Positions 1-7,773 of a stretch of 35,208 bases of DNA are shown in pieces; positions within the stretch are counted from its first letter, which is position 1; every line of letters starts with the position of its first letter. The stretch lies in the NCBI GenBank assembly GCA_015665275.1, contig JADFAL010000102.1, forward strand, positions 1 to 35,208. Direction: 5' to 3'. The notes under the pieces are model-generated. The model had not been told where the DNA came from. It was given only the letters and a program-made list of their open reading frames with translations, and searched no databases. Origin of the DNA: Flavobacteriales bacterium. Lineage in GTDB: Bacteria > Bacteroidota > Bacteroidia > Flavobacteriales_D > Crocinitomicaceae. The position numbers were made by a program, and so were the translations under genes.

Positions 1-1143
1 CGAACGAGACCTGTGTTTTTCGATGTCTGATAATTCTTGAATTGCCGCTGTCAGCCTTGTTTCAAACTGAGGTTTCGAAAATGCACTGCTGAGGATCTGC
101 CTTCCCTTCTGTTGCGCTTCATTCCAAAGCTGTTCGTTCTGATAAAACTCGGCAGCAGCTTGCGCAAATTTATGGGCGTCCTCTACAATATTTCCAGGCC
201 ACAATTCAGGGGTTGCGATTCCCTCTGCACCATAAGGAGTCGTTATCGAAGGCGTTCCAACGGCCATCGACTCTAAAAGTTTCCCTTTTATACCCGCCCC
301 AAAACGTATTGGGGCCAATGAAACCCGCACATTCATAACAACGTGTCGCGCATCCGTAGCCCTTCCGTGTACTATAAATCGATCTTCTTTGTTTGTTAAT
401 TGATACACCTTTTCACTGCAATACGCTCCGTAAACATGCATCTTCGCTTTAGGTACCTTTATCTTAATAAGTGGCCATAGCGTCGACTTCAAATAGCGCA
501 CGGCATCTAGATTCGGTTCGTGCCAAAAGTTTCCAATAAAGAGGAATCCTTCTCTATCCTTAAAAGATGTTGTGGAAGCTTCTACTGGCTCACAGTAAAA
601 AGGCAAATGCACTAATTTCTCTGGTGAAATTCCGTAGGCATTTTGAAGCAGTTCAACTTCGTAATCTGAAACCATCAAGGAAACATCGCTTCTGTGAATT
701 GACGCTAACTCTCTCAGCATCAAATCCGATCGATACATGTCCAAGGAAAGTTCAATTCCTGTTTTGACGGCTTCTTGTCGTGCTTTCCGTAAAAAATGAA
801 GATCTTCCGTGTTCAAAATGCGCAATGCGCTAGGACATTGATCCATCACTCTCCAGCCAAACTGTTCTTCGGTCATGAAACGGTCAAAAATCACGATTTG
901 TGGATTCAACTCTTTGATGCGCTCATCAAACGCACTGCTATTAACTTCTACGGAATCAATGGAGATTGGCAATTGCGACAAGTCCTCTTGAAAGTCTGTT
1001 TGCTTCGCGTGCGATAGAAACGTGACTTGATAATTCTCCTTCTTGAAATAGTGAATTAACTGCAACATGCGCGTGCCTGCAGCAGAAGAATTCGGTTCTG
1101 GCCAAACTTTCCCAATGATGAGTACGGATTTATTGTGTTTCAT
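1..1143 (-). CDS. Glycosyltransferase, family 4-like (3' end outside window)
   Basis: The reading frame is open from an ATG at 1143 down to base 1 (381 codons, no stop), so the C-terminus is missing. The N-terminus begins MKHNKSVLIIGKVWPEPNSS, the Rossmann-type beta strand and glycine-containing loop of GT-B enzymes, followed by AAGTRM. The second half has FLFIGNFWHEPNLDAVRYLK, and then the donor-site region of GT4 enzymes: APIRFGAGIKGKLLESMAVG followed by TPSITTPYGAEG, where the lysine and the Glu of the E(x)7E-like segment bind nucleotide sugar. It probably transfers a sugar during surface polysaccharide or glycan assembly; donor and acceptor cannot be read from sequence. No signal peptide is seen, so it should act in the cytoplasm. 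A perfect -7 box lies 17 bases upstream of the start. Confidence 0.85.
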   Translation of the reverse strand, partial: MKHNKSVLIIGKVWPEPNSSAAGTRMLQLIHYFKKENYQVTFLSHAKQTDFQEDLSQLPISIDSVEVNSSAFDERIKELNPQIVIFDRFMTEEQFGWRVMDQCPSALRILNTEDLHFLRKARQEAVKTGIELSLDMYRSDLMLRELASIHRSDVSLMVSDYEVELLQNAYGISPEKLVHLPFYCEPVEASTTSFKDREGFLFIGNFWHEPNLDAVRYLKSTLWPLIKIKVPKAKMHVYGAYCSEKVYQLTNKEDRFIVHGRATDARHVVMNVRVSLAPIRFGAGIKGKLLESMAVGTPSITTPYGAEGIATPELWPGNIVEDAHKFAQAAAEFYQNEQLWNEAQQKGRQILSSAFSKPQFETRLTAAIQELSDIEKHRSRS

Positions 1144-1159
1144 GAATTGGTTTCAGATG

Positions 1160-1167
1160 CAAAAGTA
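1160..1167 (-). promoter_or_regulatory. Candidate -7 box for the glycosyltransferase
   Basis: Read on the minus strand the bases are TACTTTTG, matching the Bacteroidota primary-sigma -7 consensus TAnnTTTG. Transcription would start near 1156, giving a leader of about 13 bases. No convincing TTG -33 element is found at the usual 19-21 base spacing, so this is a partial promoter match. Confidence 0.4.
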
Positions 1168-1337
1168 ATGCGGATTTATAGGCTCGTATTCATCCTTTTG
1201 TTTCCAAGTAAGAAGCAAAAGAAGCTAATTTATATAATTGATCCTATGATCTATGAAACGTGTGTCTTTTTATTGGTCCCCACCGTTGATAGTAATGAAC
1301 GTAAATAGATTACGTAGTTAAGACGCTTATTTGATGT

Positions 1338-1547
1338 ATGAAAAATTTAATTGGCGCAATGGACGGAACAGACAGAGGACAACTAAAAGTTCGCGTATTC
1401 TCTTTTTTAAATCGGCTAGATGTTTCTAGGAATGCCGAACAGGAACAGTTACAACAATGCGTTTCTAGTGTGTTTAAAAGTTCCGATGCATCTGGAATGG
1501 TTACGGATTGGGTCCAGCAGCGAAAGGTGGATGGGCACTACGACTAA
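1338..1547 (+). CDS. Small hypothetical protein (doubtful)
   Basis: A 69-codon frame from ATG 1338 to TAA 1547 fills most of the space between the divergent glycosyltransferase and mnmE. The product is hydrophilic, with charged and Gln-rich segments and no signal peptide or membrane helix. I recognise no family. It is not antisense to a known gene, which favours it over the shadow frames, but there is no clear ribosome-binding site or -7 box upstream. If it is not a gene, 1144-1573 is a 430-base non-coding stretch in which I see nothing but the glycosyltransferase promoter. Confidence 0.35.
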   Translation: MKNLIGAMDGTDRGQLKVRVFSFLNRLDVSRNAEQEQLQQCVSSVFKSSDASGMVTDWVQQRKVDGHYD

Positions 1548-1573
1548 TTTTGGGTTAGTATCACGTTAAGCGC

Positions 1574-2920
1574 TTACTTTCCGATACAAAACTTAGCAAA
1601 AATATTCCCCAACAAGTCATCCGTTGATATATCTCCCGTAATTTGGCCCAATTCGTACATCGCCTGACGGATGTCCATCGCTACGAAATCTCCGGTAATT
1701 CCCGTTTCCAATCCTTCGAGGGCCTTTTGCAAGGCGTCAGAAGTTCGAAGCAAGGCATCGTAGTGACGTGCGTTGGATACAATGGTTTCTTCTGCCAAGT
1801 CGAAATCGCCCTGAACAGCGGAAACGAGTTCCTTTTTGAGCGCTTCGATTCCTGTTCCCTCCATGGCCGAAATCTGCAACCAATCACGGGAGATTTCCGC
1901 AACATCTACCTTATTGATCACAGGCAAGATTATCTTCTCAGGATACGCGGCATTCAAATCTTCCACCCAACTTGCTACACGATCTACTTCGTTTTCTACC
2001 GTTGCATCCGCCATACACAAAACAACTGTTGCTTTACGCATCATGTCTTTCGAGCGCTCAATTCCCAATGCTTCGATTTCCTCTGCGTTTTCGCGAATCC
2101 CCGCCGTGTCAATCAAGCGAAACAACAAACCTTCGATGTTCAAGGTTTCTTCAATGACATCTCTCGTAGTTCCAGCGATGTTGCTCACAATAGCCCTGTC
2201 GTCCTCCAATAACTGGTTGAGCAACGTACTTTTTCCGGTATTCGGTGCGCCCACAATAGCTACCGGGACTCCATTTTTAATCGCATTGCCTAATTCGAAT
2301 GACTGTGCCAACCGTTTGATGTACGCCAATACATCGGAAACAAGTGTTTTTAGTTCTGTACGGTCTGCGAACTCCACATCTTCTTCCGCAAAATCCAATT
2401 CCAACTCCACCAAAGAGGCAAAATGAATCAGTTTTTCACGCAGCTCCTTTAACTTGTTCGAAAAGTTTCCACGAAGTTGTTTGATGGCAATGTTGTGCGC
2501 TCCACGCGATTGAGCCGCGATCAGATCTGCTACAGCTTCTGCCTGAGACAAATCCATTTGACCATTCAAAAAGGCACGTTGTGTGAACTCTCCCGGTTGC
2601 GCCATTCGGCATCCAGAACTCAAAAGCAATTGAATTACTTGCTGCTGAATATACGGTGATCCATGACATCCAATTTCTACGCTTTCTTCACCCGTGAAAC
2701 TCTTTCCTTCATCGAAAACAGTGACCAACACCTCATCGACTAGTGCACCTTCTTCATTCTTAATGGTTCCGAAATGAGAAGTATGCGAAACCGTGCCCTC
2801 CAGAGATTTGGAAAAGACGTTGGATGTAATCGCCTTTGCTTCTTTTCCGGAAACACGAATCACTCCAATTGCACCTATTCCATTGGGGGTTGCTAATGCA
2901 CAAATTGTATCGTTGGTCAT
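1574..2920 (-). CDS. mnmE: tRNA uridine-5-carboxymethylaminomethyl(34) synthesis GTPase MnmE
   Basis: MnmE works with MnmG in the cytoplasm to install the (carboxymethyl)aminomethyl group at C5 of wobble uridine in several tRNAs. The 448-residue product has the normal family length. The N-terminal tetrahydrofolate-binding domain starts with the typical DTICALATPNGIGAIGVIRVSG segment, which fixes the start at 2920. The GTPase domain is inserted in the helical domain, with G1 GAPNTGKS (224-231), TTRD (251-254), DTAG (271-274) and NKVD (336-339). The C-terminus is the invariant CIGK, whose Cys is essential for modification. It sits downstream of a convincing promoter that overlaps the terminator of the upstream T9SS gene, and the predicted mRNA has almost no leader. 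Its partner gene mnmG lies elsewhere in this window. Confidence 0.97.
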   Translation of the reverse strand: MTNDTICALATPNGIGAIGVIRVSGKEAKAITSNVFSKSLEGTVSHTSHFGTIKNEEGALVDEVLVTVFDEGKSFTGEESVEIGCHGSPYIQQQVIQLLLSSGCRMAQPGEFTQRAFLNGQMDLSQAEAVADLIAAQSRGAHNIAIKQLRGNFSNKLKELREKLIHFASLVELELDFAEEDVEFADRTELKTLVSDVLAYIKRLAQSFELGNAIKNGVPVAIVGAPNTGKSTLLNQLLEDDRAIVSNIAGTTRDVIEETLNIEGLLFRLIDTAGIRENAEEIEALGIERSKDMMRKATVVLCMADATVENEVDRVASWVEDLNAAYPEKIILPVINKVDVAEISRDWLQISAMEGTGIEALKKELVSAVQGDFDLAEETIVSNARHYDALLRTSDALQKALEGLETGITGDFVAMDIRQAMYELGQITGDISTDDLLGNIFAKFCIGK

Positions 2921-2924
2921 GCCG

Positions 2925-2955
2925 CAAAATTAGGAAACAAAAAAGACCACCCAAA
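2925..2955 (-). promoter_or_regulatory. Promoter of mnmE (TTTG-N19-TAATTTTG)
   Basis: On the minus strand TTTG (2955-2952) is followed after exactly 19 bases by TAATTTTG (2932-2925). Both elements and the spacing match the Bacteroidota consensus TTTG-N19-21-TAnnTTTG. The expected start point is about 2921, immediately next to the ATG at 2920, so the transcript would be leaderless or nearly so. The -33 element lies in the loop of the preceding terminator hairpin. Confidence 0.7.
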
Positions 2956-2966
2956 CTGGGCGGTCT
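2935..2966 (-). terminator. Intrinsic terminator of the 2990-4645 gene
   Basis: On the minus strand AGACCGCCC (2966-2958), loop AGTTT, GGGTGGTCT (2952-2944) form a 9-bp stem containing one G-U pair, followed by a U-rich run. It begins 24 bases after the stop codon of the T9SS gene. The loop carries the -33 element of the mnmE promoter. Confidence 0.85.
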
Positions 2967-2989
2967 CTTTGTTGAGTGTAGTTTGTAGA

Positions 2990-4645
2990 TTATTGCTTTA
3001 TTAATCGCTGATCTTGCAGCAAACCTTCAGCTTTAATGCGGACCATATATACTCCTGAAGGAAGTTCCTGAACGGAGTATGTAGTTGTGCTTCCTTCGAA
3101 TTCTTTGATTACGCGGCCACTCATGTCCAAAAGCAGAACAAGATCTATTGCAGACTCACTCGCGATCTGGAACGTATTGTTCGTTGGATTCGGTGAGATG
3201 GCGAATGAAATAACGTTTTCTTCATTCAAGCTAGCACAGTTGTTCACCGTGATAGTTTCGTTTGCTGTGGCATCACAACCGTTTGCATCCGTAAATGTGT
3301 ATGTGATTGTGTGGGTTCCAATTCCAGCCGCTGAAGGATCAAAAACTCCTCCCGTTACTCCCGGTCCACTGTAGGTACCATTTGAAGGTGTTCCTCCTGT
3401 AATTGTGAAAAAAGGATCGGTATCGCATACGTTACTGAACGAATTAAGCGTCACAGTTGGGCTTTGAACGACTGTAATTGATTCTACTGCCGAATTTGTA
3501 CACCCGTTTCCGTCCGTGTAGGTATAGGTAAGCGGAAATGATCCAAGACCTGAAACTGCCGGGTCAAATTGCGTACCGCTGGCTCCTGTTCCGGAATAAG
3601 TTCCTCCCGAAGGAGATCCACCTACAAGGTTTATAGCACCTCCCGCAGAACAAGCATCTGAAAAGGCTGCTTGCGTTACATTTGGAAGCGCATTAATGCT
3701 AAGATCTGAACCGTTATCCGATCCCGTTACTACTGGGTTATCCGAAACCACGCGCACTCGGTATCCGTTTCCTGCAGGCGTTGATCCTGGAACTACCGCT
3801 ACAATCGCCCCTGAGTTCGCAGTAGAAACCAATGTTCCTATTACAGTTGGCGCAGCAAATGAACCTGCAGCATCTGAAAGCTGTGCAGAGTAGGTATTAC
3901 CTACGTTGAATGTTCCCGTAGAAGTGAAATCCACCTGAAGCGTTGTTGTGTTTCCTTCACACCATGAAGACGGTGTCACAGATGTTCCTGTTGTAATCGA
4001 GTTGGTTCCACCCCCTCCAGTAGTTCCTTCTACAAGAACATCATCGATAGAGAATGATGGGTCTGTACCCGAACCAGAAGATGTGTTTTGCCATCTGTAA
4101 CGGAAGGTCAATGCTGTCGTGTTATCCCATGCTGGCAATGAAACCGATTCTTGTGTCCAAACGCCTGTATTTTGATACACAGTCCCGGTTGGTGTCCAAG
4201 TTGCTCCACCGTCCACAGAATACTCTAAGGTTCCAAAGGCTGTTCCTGTCAGGCCTTGACATAAGTACCAAAAAGAAAGAGTAATATTGGTTACATTCGA
4301 CGCGTCGATTGACGTTGTGATCTGCGTGTAAAAATCAGATGTTCCTCCAGCATCGTAATTGGCATTACACACCGAAAGACCACCACACACTGTAGTGTTG
4401 GTAATGTGCATATAGGTGGATTGAGGAGAGTTGGTGATTCCTCCGGGTTGGTTGGGGGTGTCAGGAATAAGACCTGCAAAACCAAGGTGTGCATTGTTCA
4501 CTACCCAGTTGTTTGTTCCTGAACCGGATGAATTCAAACTCCATTGCCCGCTTCCCGACTCAAAATCATCAGAGAACAATGTAGTTTGTGAATAGCTGAA
4601 TGATCCGAGTAGGAGTCCAGCAAGAAGCATGGTAATTTTTTTCAA
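2990..4645 (-). CDS. Secreted multidomain protein with T9SS type A sorting domain
   Basis: The 551-residue product has a Sec signal peptide (MKKITMLLAGLLLGSFSYS, cut near residue 19). A MAM/jelly-roll-like region follows (about 20-210), opening with LFSDDFESGSGQWSLNSSGS. Then comes an Ig-like segment (about 215-315) and two tandem repeats of about 75 residues, each with GGxPSxGTYSG followed by TDxNGC. The C-terminal 75 residues form a T9SS type A domain: SPNPTNNTF, LLLDMSGRVIKEFEG and SGVYMVRI. The protein should be exported by Sec, carried across the outer membrane by T9SS and attached to the surface or released. The repeats resemble PKD/HYR-type adhesive modules; binding partner and catalytic activity are unknown. 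It is transcribed alone and ends in a terminator. Confidence 0.88.
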   Translation of the reverse strand: MKKITMLLAGLLLGSFSYSQTTLFSDDFESGSGQWSLNSSGSGTNNWVVNNAHLGFAGLIPDTPNQPGGITNSPQSTYMHITNTTVCGGLSVCNANYDAGGTSDFYTQITTSIDASNVTNITLSFWYLCQGLTGTAFGTLEYSVDGGATWTPTGTVYQNTGVWTQESVSLPAWDNTTALTFRYRWQNTSSGSGTDPSFSIDDVLVEGTTGGGGTNSITTGTSVTPSSWCEGNTTTLQVDFTSTGTFNVGNTYSAQLSDAAGSFAAPTVIGTLVSTANSGAIVAVVPGSTPAGNGYRVRVVSDNPVVTGSDNGSDLSINALPNVTQAAFSDACSAGGAINLVGGSPSGGTYSGTGASGTQFDPAVSGLGSFPLTYTYTDGNGCTNSAVESITVVQSPTVTLNSFSNVCDTDPFFTITGGTPSNGTYSGPGVTGGVFDPSAAGIGTHTITYTFTDANGCDATANETITVNNCASLNEENVISFAISPNPTNNTFQIASESAIDLVLLLDMSGRVIKEFEGSTTTYSVQELPSGVYMVRIKAEGLLQDQRLIKQ

Positions 4646-4867
4646 AGCGTGTAGTTTAGAAGTTCTTCAATAGTTCTTTCCTAATTCCTTAAAGTAAACG
4701 GAGCGATGCGTAAGAAAGAATTTGTTTAGTATTTGGCTGCTCTTAATTAGTAAGTGGCACCCTACGGTGGTGAGAATGTAGTAGTAGTTGAATCATAGTT
4801 TTTGTTTAGCGTGTCTCAATGTAAGACGTTTTCAGCATTATTCCTAAAACAATACTATGTGCGAAAA

Positions 4868-5308
4868 TCACCGCTTTGATCGAAAAAACTCTTGGATTAT
4901 TGCTTGACATTCACTCTCCATGATTCCGTGCACCACTTCTGATTTTGGGTGGTACAAGTTTCCAACGGTACTGGCTCCTCTTTTCTCATCTCTGGCGCCA
5001 AAAACTATTTTGTCAAGTTGCGACCAGTACAGCGCTCCTCCGCACATTACGCAAGGTTCTAGCGTAACGTACAACGTACATCCTTTCAAGTATTTTCCAC
5101 CAAGGAAACCTGCCGCAGCGGTAATTGCCTGCATTTCGGCATGTGCGGTAACATCATTCAATTGTTCGGTGAGGTTATGTGCTCTTGCAATCACCCGTTG
5201 ATTTGCCACGACCACTGCTCCAACTGGAACTTCGCCCAATTCAAAAGCCTTTTCCGCCTCTTGGTATGCTTGTTTCATGAAATAGTTATCGTCAAACGGG
5301 TCAATCAT
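4868..5308 (-). CDS. tadA: tRNA adenosine(34) deaminase / nucleoside deaminase
   Basis: A 146-residue zinc-dependent cytidine-deaminase-fold protein. The active site is visible: HAE (His56, proton-shuttling Glu58) and PCVMC (Cys86, Cys89), the zinc ligands of the TadA family. TadA converts A34 of tRNA-Arg(ACG) to inosine so the tRNA can read CGU, CGC and CGA. The residues around PCVMCGGALYWSQLDKIVFGARDEKRGA fit TadA better than guanine or cytosine deaminases, but close paralogues acting on free purines cannot be excluded. The start at 5308 gives a short extra N-terminus; Met11 (5278) is an alternative. It is divergent from the LD-carboxypeptidase gene with only 69 bases between them. Confidence 0.88.
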   Translation of the reverse strand: MIDPFDDNYFMKQAYQEAEKAFELGEVPVGAVVVANQRVIARAHNLTEQLNDVTAHAEMQAITAAAGFLGGKYLKGCTLYVTLEPCVMCGGALYWSQLDKIVFGARDEKRGASTVGNLYHPKSEVVHGIMESECQAIIQEFFRSKR

Positions 5309-5364
5309 ATCGTCGATTTGCCTCGAAATTAGGCAAAATTCTAGCGTCTGGAAGGCAATTCTGC

Positions 5365-5372
5365 TACATTTG
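5365..5372 (+). promoter_or_regulatory. Candidate -7 box of ldcA
   Basis: TACATTTG matches TAnnTTTG exactly and lies 5 bases before the ATG at 5378. The predicted start point (about 5376) would give a leaderless transcript. No clear TTG -33 element is seen 19-21 bases upstream. Confidence 0.45.
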
Positions 5373-5377
5373 CTTCC

Positions 5378-6277
5378 ATGATGCGACTTCCAAAACCTCT
5401 ACAAAAAGGCGATCACATTCAAATCGTAACTCCAGCCAAAAGGATTGATGCTTCACATGTGCATTTGGCCCAAAAAACCTTGGAGCAATTAGGGTTTGAA
5501 GTAAGCATCAGCAAACATTGTTTCGGAAGTCATCATTACTTTTCAGGAACCATTCTTGAACGTCTTTCTGATCTACAGGCCGCATTAAACAACCCGGAAG
5601 TTAACGCCATTTTGTGCGCAAGGGGCGGATATGGATGCGTTCAACTGGTGGATCAATTGGATTGGTCCGCTTTTAATGCAAACCCAAAGTGGATTGTAGG
5701 GTTTAGCGATGTCACTGTATTGCACCAACACCTTCAATCAACAAAAAGGGGAAGTATTCACGGAACAATGCCGTTGAATTTTGGCGATCATTCTGCTGAG
5801 GCTTTAACCACGTTGGTTTCAGCACTGGAAGGCACACCTTATTCGATTGAAGCCCCAGCTTCTACATACAATATGGAAGGAAATGCAGAAGGTGTTTTTC
5901 TGGGTGGAAACCTGGCCATCATTGCTAGTCTCATCGGAACGAATAGCCAACCGAATTATGCGGATAGTATTCTCTTCATAGAAGAAGTGGGCGAGCCGTT
6001 GTATAGTGTTGATCGGATGTTTTACCATCTGAAAAAGGCAGGAATTCTATCCAAAATTAAGGGGCTTGTTGTAGGTGGAATGACCTCGATGAAAGATTCT
6101 GAAATACCTTACGGCGCGCGTCTTGAGGAAATCATTTTAGCGCACACGAAGGAATTAAATATTCCCGTTGGATTTAATTTCCCTGCAGGCCATATCGATG
6201 ATAACCGTGCATTGGTATTTGGCGCGACTGTTCAGTTGAATGTAGGTCCAGATTCAACAAAAGTTTTGTTCGATTAG
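5378..6277 (+). CDS. LD-carboxypeptidase (muramoyltetrapeptide carboxypeptidase, peptidase S66)
   Basis: The 299-residue product matches the S66 family, which removes the terminal D-Ala from muropeptide tetrapeptides during peptidoglycan recycling. The nucleophile elbow is GFSDVT with Ser110, preceded by ARGGYG (81-86). The catalytic Glu lies in FIEEVGEPLYSVDRMFYHL, and the catalytic His in NFPAGHIDDNRAL near the C-terminus. No signal peptide is present, consistent with a cytoplasmic enzyme. Two adjacent ATG codons (5378 and 5381) could start translation. Its stop codon is two bases from the stop of the convergent dehydrogenase gene, so the two 3' ends abut with no hairpin between them. Confidence 0.92.
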   Translation: MMRLPKPLQKGDHIQIVTPAKRIDASHVHLAQKTLEQLGFEVSISKHCFGSHHYFSGTILERLSDLQAALNNPEVNAILCARGGYGCVQLVDQLDWSAFNANPKWIVGFSDVTVLHQHLQSTKRGSIHGTMPLNFGDHSAEALTTLVSALEGTPYSIEAPASTYNMEGNAEGVFLGGNLAIIASLIGTNSQPNYADSILFIEEVGEPLYSVDRMFYHLKKAGILSKIKGLVVGGMTSMKDSEIPYGARLEEIILAHTKELNIPVGFNFPAGHIDDNRALVFGATVQLNVGPDSTKVLFD

Positions 6278-6279
6278 CC

Positions 6280-7212
6280 TTATTCCTCGAGAAAATCCTG
6301 ATACTCTAATAGCATTTGTGCTGATCGTTTCAATGCACTCAATTCTCCATTTTTCAATTCTGGAGGATCTGGAACAACCAACCCTTTTGACGAAAGAAGG
6401 ACAGGAACGCTCAAGCAAATCGGATGCTTTAACTCCAAATATCCTGTCCAAACCTCGTTTAACAAAACCGAAACCGGAATACGGTGTTCACTATCGTCTT
6501 GCAAATACTCCATAATTCTGAGTGCACAGTGAGATACTGCCATGGAGGTTCCGGGCTCGGTTTTTCGAATTTCGAACGCTGCATGATGGGTTTGATACAA
6601 TGCCTTGTCTGTTAATTCAGCCGTAAAAATGTCTGATTTCAGCAAGGGCTTGTTTTGAAAAAAGCTTTGTGATAAAATGGGCGCACACGATTCTCCATGC
6701 TCTCCTAAAATCAAGGCTTTCACATCACGATAATCTGTTCCACCCAACTGTGCTAAATGATACGAAAATCGCTGGGAGTCCAGGTAGGTTCCCGTTCCTA
6801 TAATCTGATTCCATTGCAATCCAGAGTATTTGTATATGGCAGCCGTAATAACATCCACCGGGTTGGTAATGGCAATGATGTGCATGCTGGGGTTAAACTG
6901 TTTCCAAAAAAAGATGTCCTTTACCAATTGGGTGTTGTCGGCTACGGTCGTCAATCGCGACGTTCCATGTTTACTCGGGAGTCCAGCTGTGAAAAAGACA
7001 AAATCCGATGCTTCGAAAAGTTTGTGATCATTATAAAACACACGTTTCTTCGGCTGCATTCCCAGCGCATGTTTCAGGTCTAGAAATGCACCTGAAATCC
7101 AATCCGCTGGGTCCATAATGTTTAGCTCAAGGTGTTGATTCGACCCCAAAAGCATACTGGTCAACACACGGCCCACATTTCCATATCCAATAACCGTAAC
7201 CTTGACGCTCAT
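6280..7212 (-). CDS. Lactate/malate dehydrogenase family protein, unclear substrate
   Basis: The 310-residue product follows the LDH/MDH fold throughout. It has an NAD-binding loop GYGNVG (9-14), an acidic residue near the end of the second strand (Asp34), TNPVD, the proton-relay Asp145 and substrate Arg148 in LDSQRF, and the catalytic His172 in GEHGES. The mobile substrate loop reads AGLPSKHGTSR. Arg86 corresponds to the catalytic Arg109 of LDH, but the specificity position (Gln102 in LDH, Arg in MDH) is Ser80. It is therefore neither a canonical lactate nor a canonical malate dehydrogenase, and may act on another 2-oxo/2-hydroxy acid. It may be co-transcribed with the small T9SS gene 52 bases upstream. 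Confidence 0.85.
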   Translation of the reverse strand: MSVKVTVIGYGNVGRVLTSMLLGSNQHLELNIMDPADWISGAFLDLKHALGMQPKKRVFYNDHKLFEASDFVFFTAGLPSKHGTSRLTTVADNTQLVKDIFFWKQFNPSMHIIAITNPVDVITAAIYKYSGLQWNQIIGTGTYLDSQRFSYHLAQLGGTDYRDVKALILGEHGESCAPILSQSFFQNKPLLKSDIFTAELTDKALYQTHHAAFEIRKTEPGTSMAVSHCALRIMEYLQDDSEHRIPVSVLLNEVWTGYLELKHPICLSVPVLLSSKGLVVPDPPELKNGELSALKRSAQMLLEYQDFLEE

Positions 7213-7264
7213 GTACCGAAATTACTACTCGATAGGCGTCAAAAAAATGACTTTGCTCAGAAAA

Positions 7265-7633
7265 TCAGTCCAGTATAACGATTCTTGAAGTACGTTTAAC
7301 ACCATTGTAAGTTACCGCCGCGATGAAAATACCTGTAGAAAGATCTACTAAATCCAATCCATTTTCACCCACTTCCCACGTTCCTACATAAGTTCCGGTA
7401 GTAGAATAAATCATGCACAAAGCTCCTTTTGGTGCTTCAATGTGTACTGGTCCATTAGATGGATTTGGATAAACATCCACCTTACAAAGGGATCTTTCTA
7501 CACAGTCTGCCCGTAGTTGAGCCGTCTGAAGTATTTCATTTTCAGAAGATTGTGCGTGAGTGGATAGCGATACGCCGAAAAGCGCAAAGAACAAGAAATA
7601 ATACATAACAGGAGATTTTAAACAGTTCTGCAC
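7265..7633 (-). CDS. Very small T9SS type A sorting-domain protein
   Basis: A 122-residue protein with a hydrophobic N-terminal signal (cut probably after THAQ near residue 28), a short polar segment with two Cys residues (DCVERSLCK), and then directly a T9SS type A sorting domain: VDVYPNPSNGPVHIE, MIYSTTGTYVGTWEV and LSTGIFIAAVTYNG. Essentially no mature cargo domain lies between signal and sorting domain. Met10 (7606) is a plausible alternative start, giving a more standard signal peptide. It should reach the cell surface or remain as a periplasmic sorting domain. Function is unknown. The dehydrogenase-like gene follows 52 bases downstream on the same strand with no terminator between. Confidence 0.75.
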   Translation of the reverse strand: MQNCLKSPVMYYFLFFALFGVSLSTHAQSSENEILQTAQLRADCVERSLCKVDVYPNPSNGPVHIEAPKGALCMIYSTTGTYVGTWEVGENGLDLVDLSTGIFIAAVTYNGVKRTSRIVILD

Positions 7634-7705
7634 GCATAACGTTTCCCTAAACGATTTGTTACACGTTTAACCTTCTTATTTAAACAGAATCTAAATAAGA
7701 GTATA

Positions 7706-7738
7706 TTTCCCATCAAACTCAACGAACTGTTAAATTTG
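7706..7738 (+). promoter_or_regulatory. Promoter of the sdhCAB operon
   Basis: TAAATTTG at 7731-7738 fits TAnnTTTG exactly. A weak -33 match (TTTC starting at 7706) lies about 21 bases upstream. Transcription would start near 7742, leaving a leader of about 31 bases before sdhC. Confidence 0.5.
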
Positions 7739-7773
7739 TAATCGTCACAATTATTTTAAGATAAATCGGTAAA

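Noticed and set aside
1567-1576. TAAGCGCTTA palindrome at the mnmE stop
   Set aside because: Ten bases with no loop or T run; it partly encodes the stop codon and is likely chance.
1643-2426. Long plus-strand open frames (1643-2212 and 1836-2426) opposite mnmE
   Set aside because: They are antisense to a certain, highly conserved gene and give Ser/Cys-rich proteins without recognisable domains.
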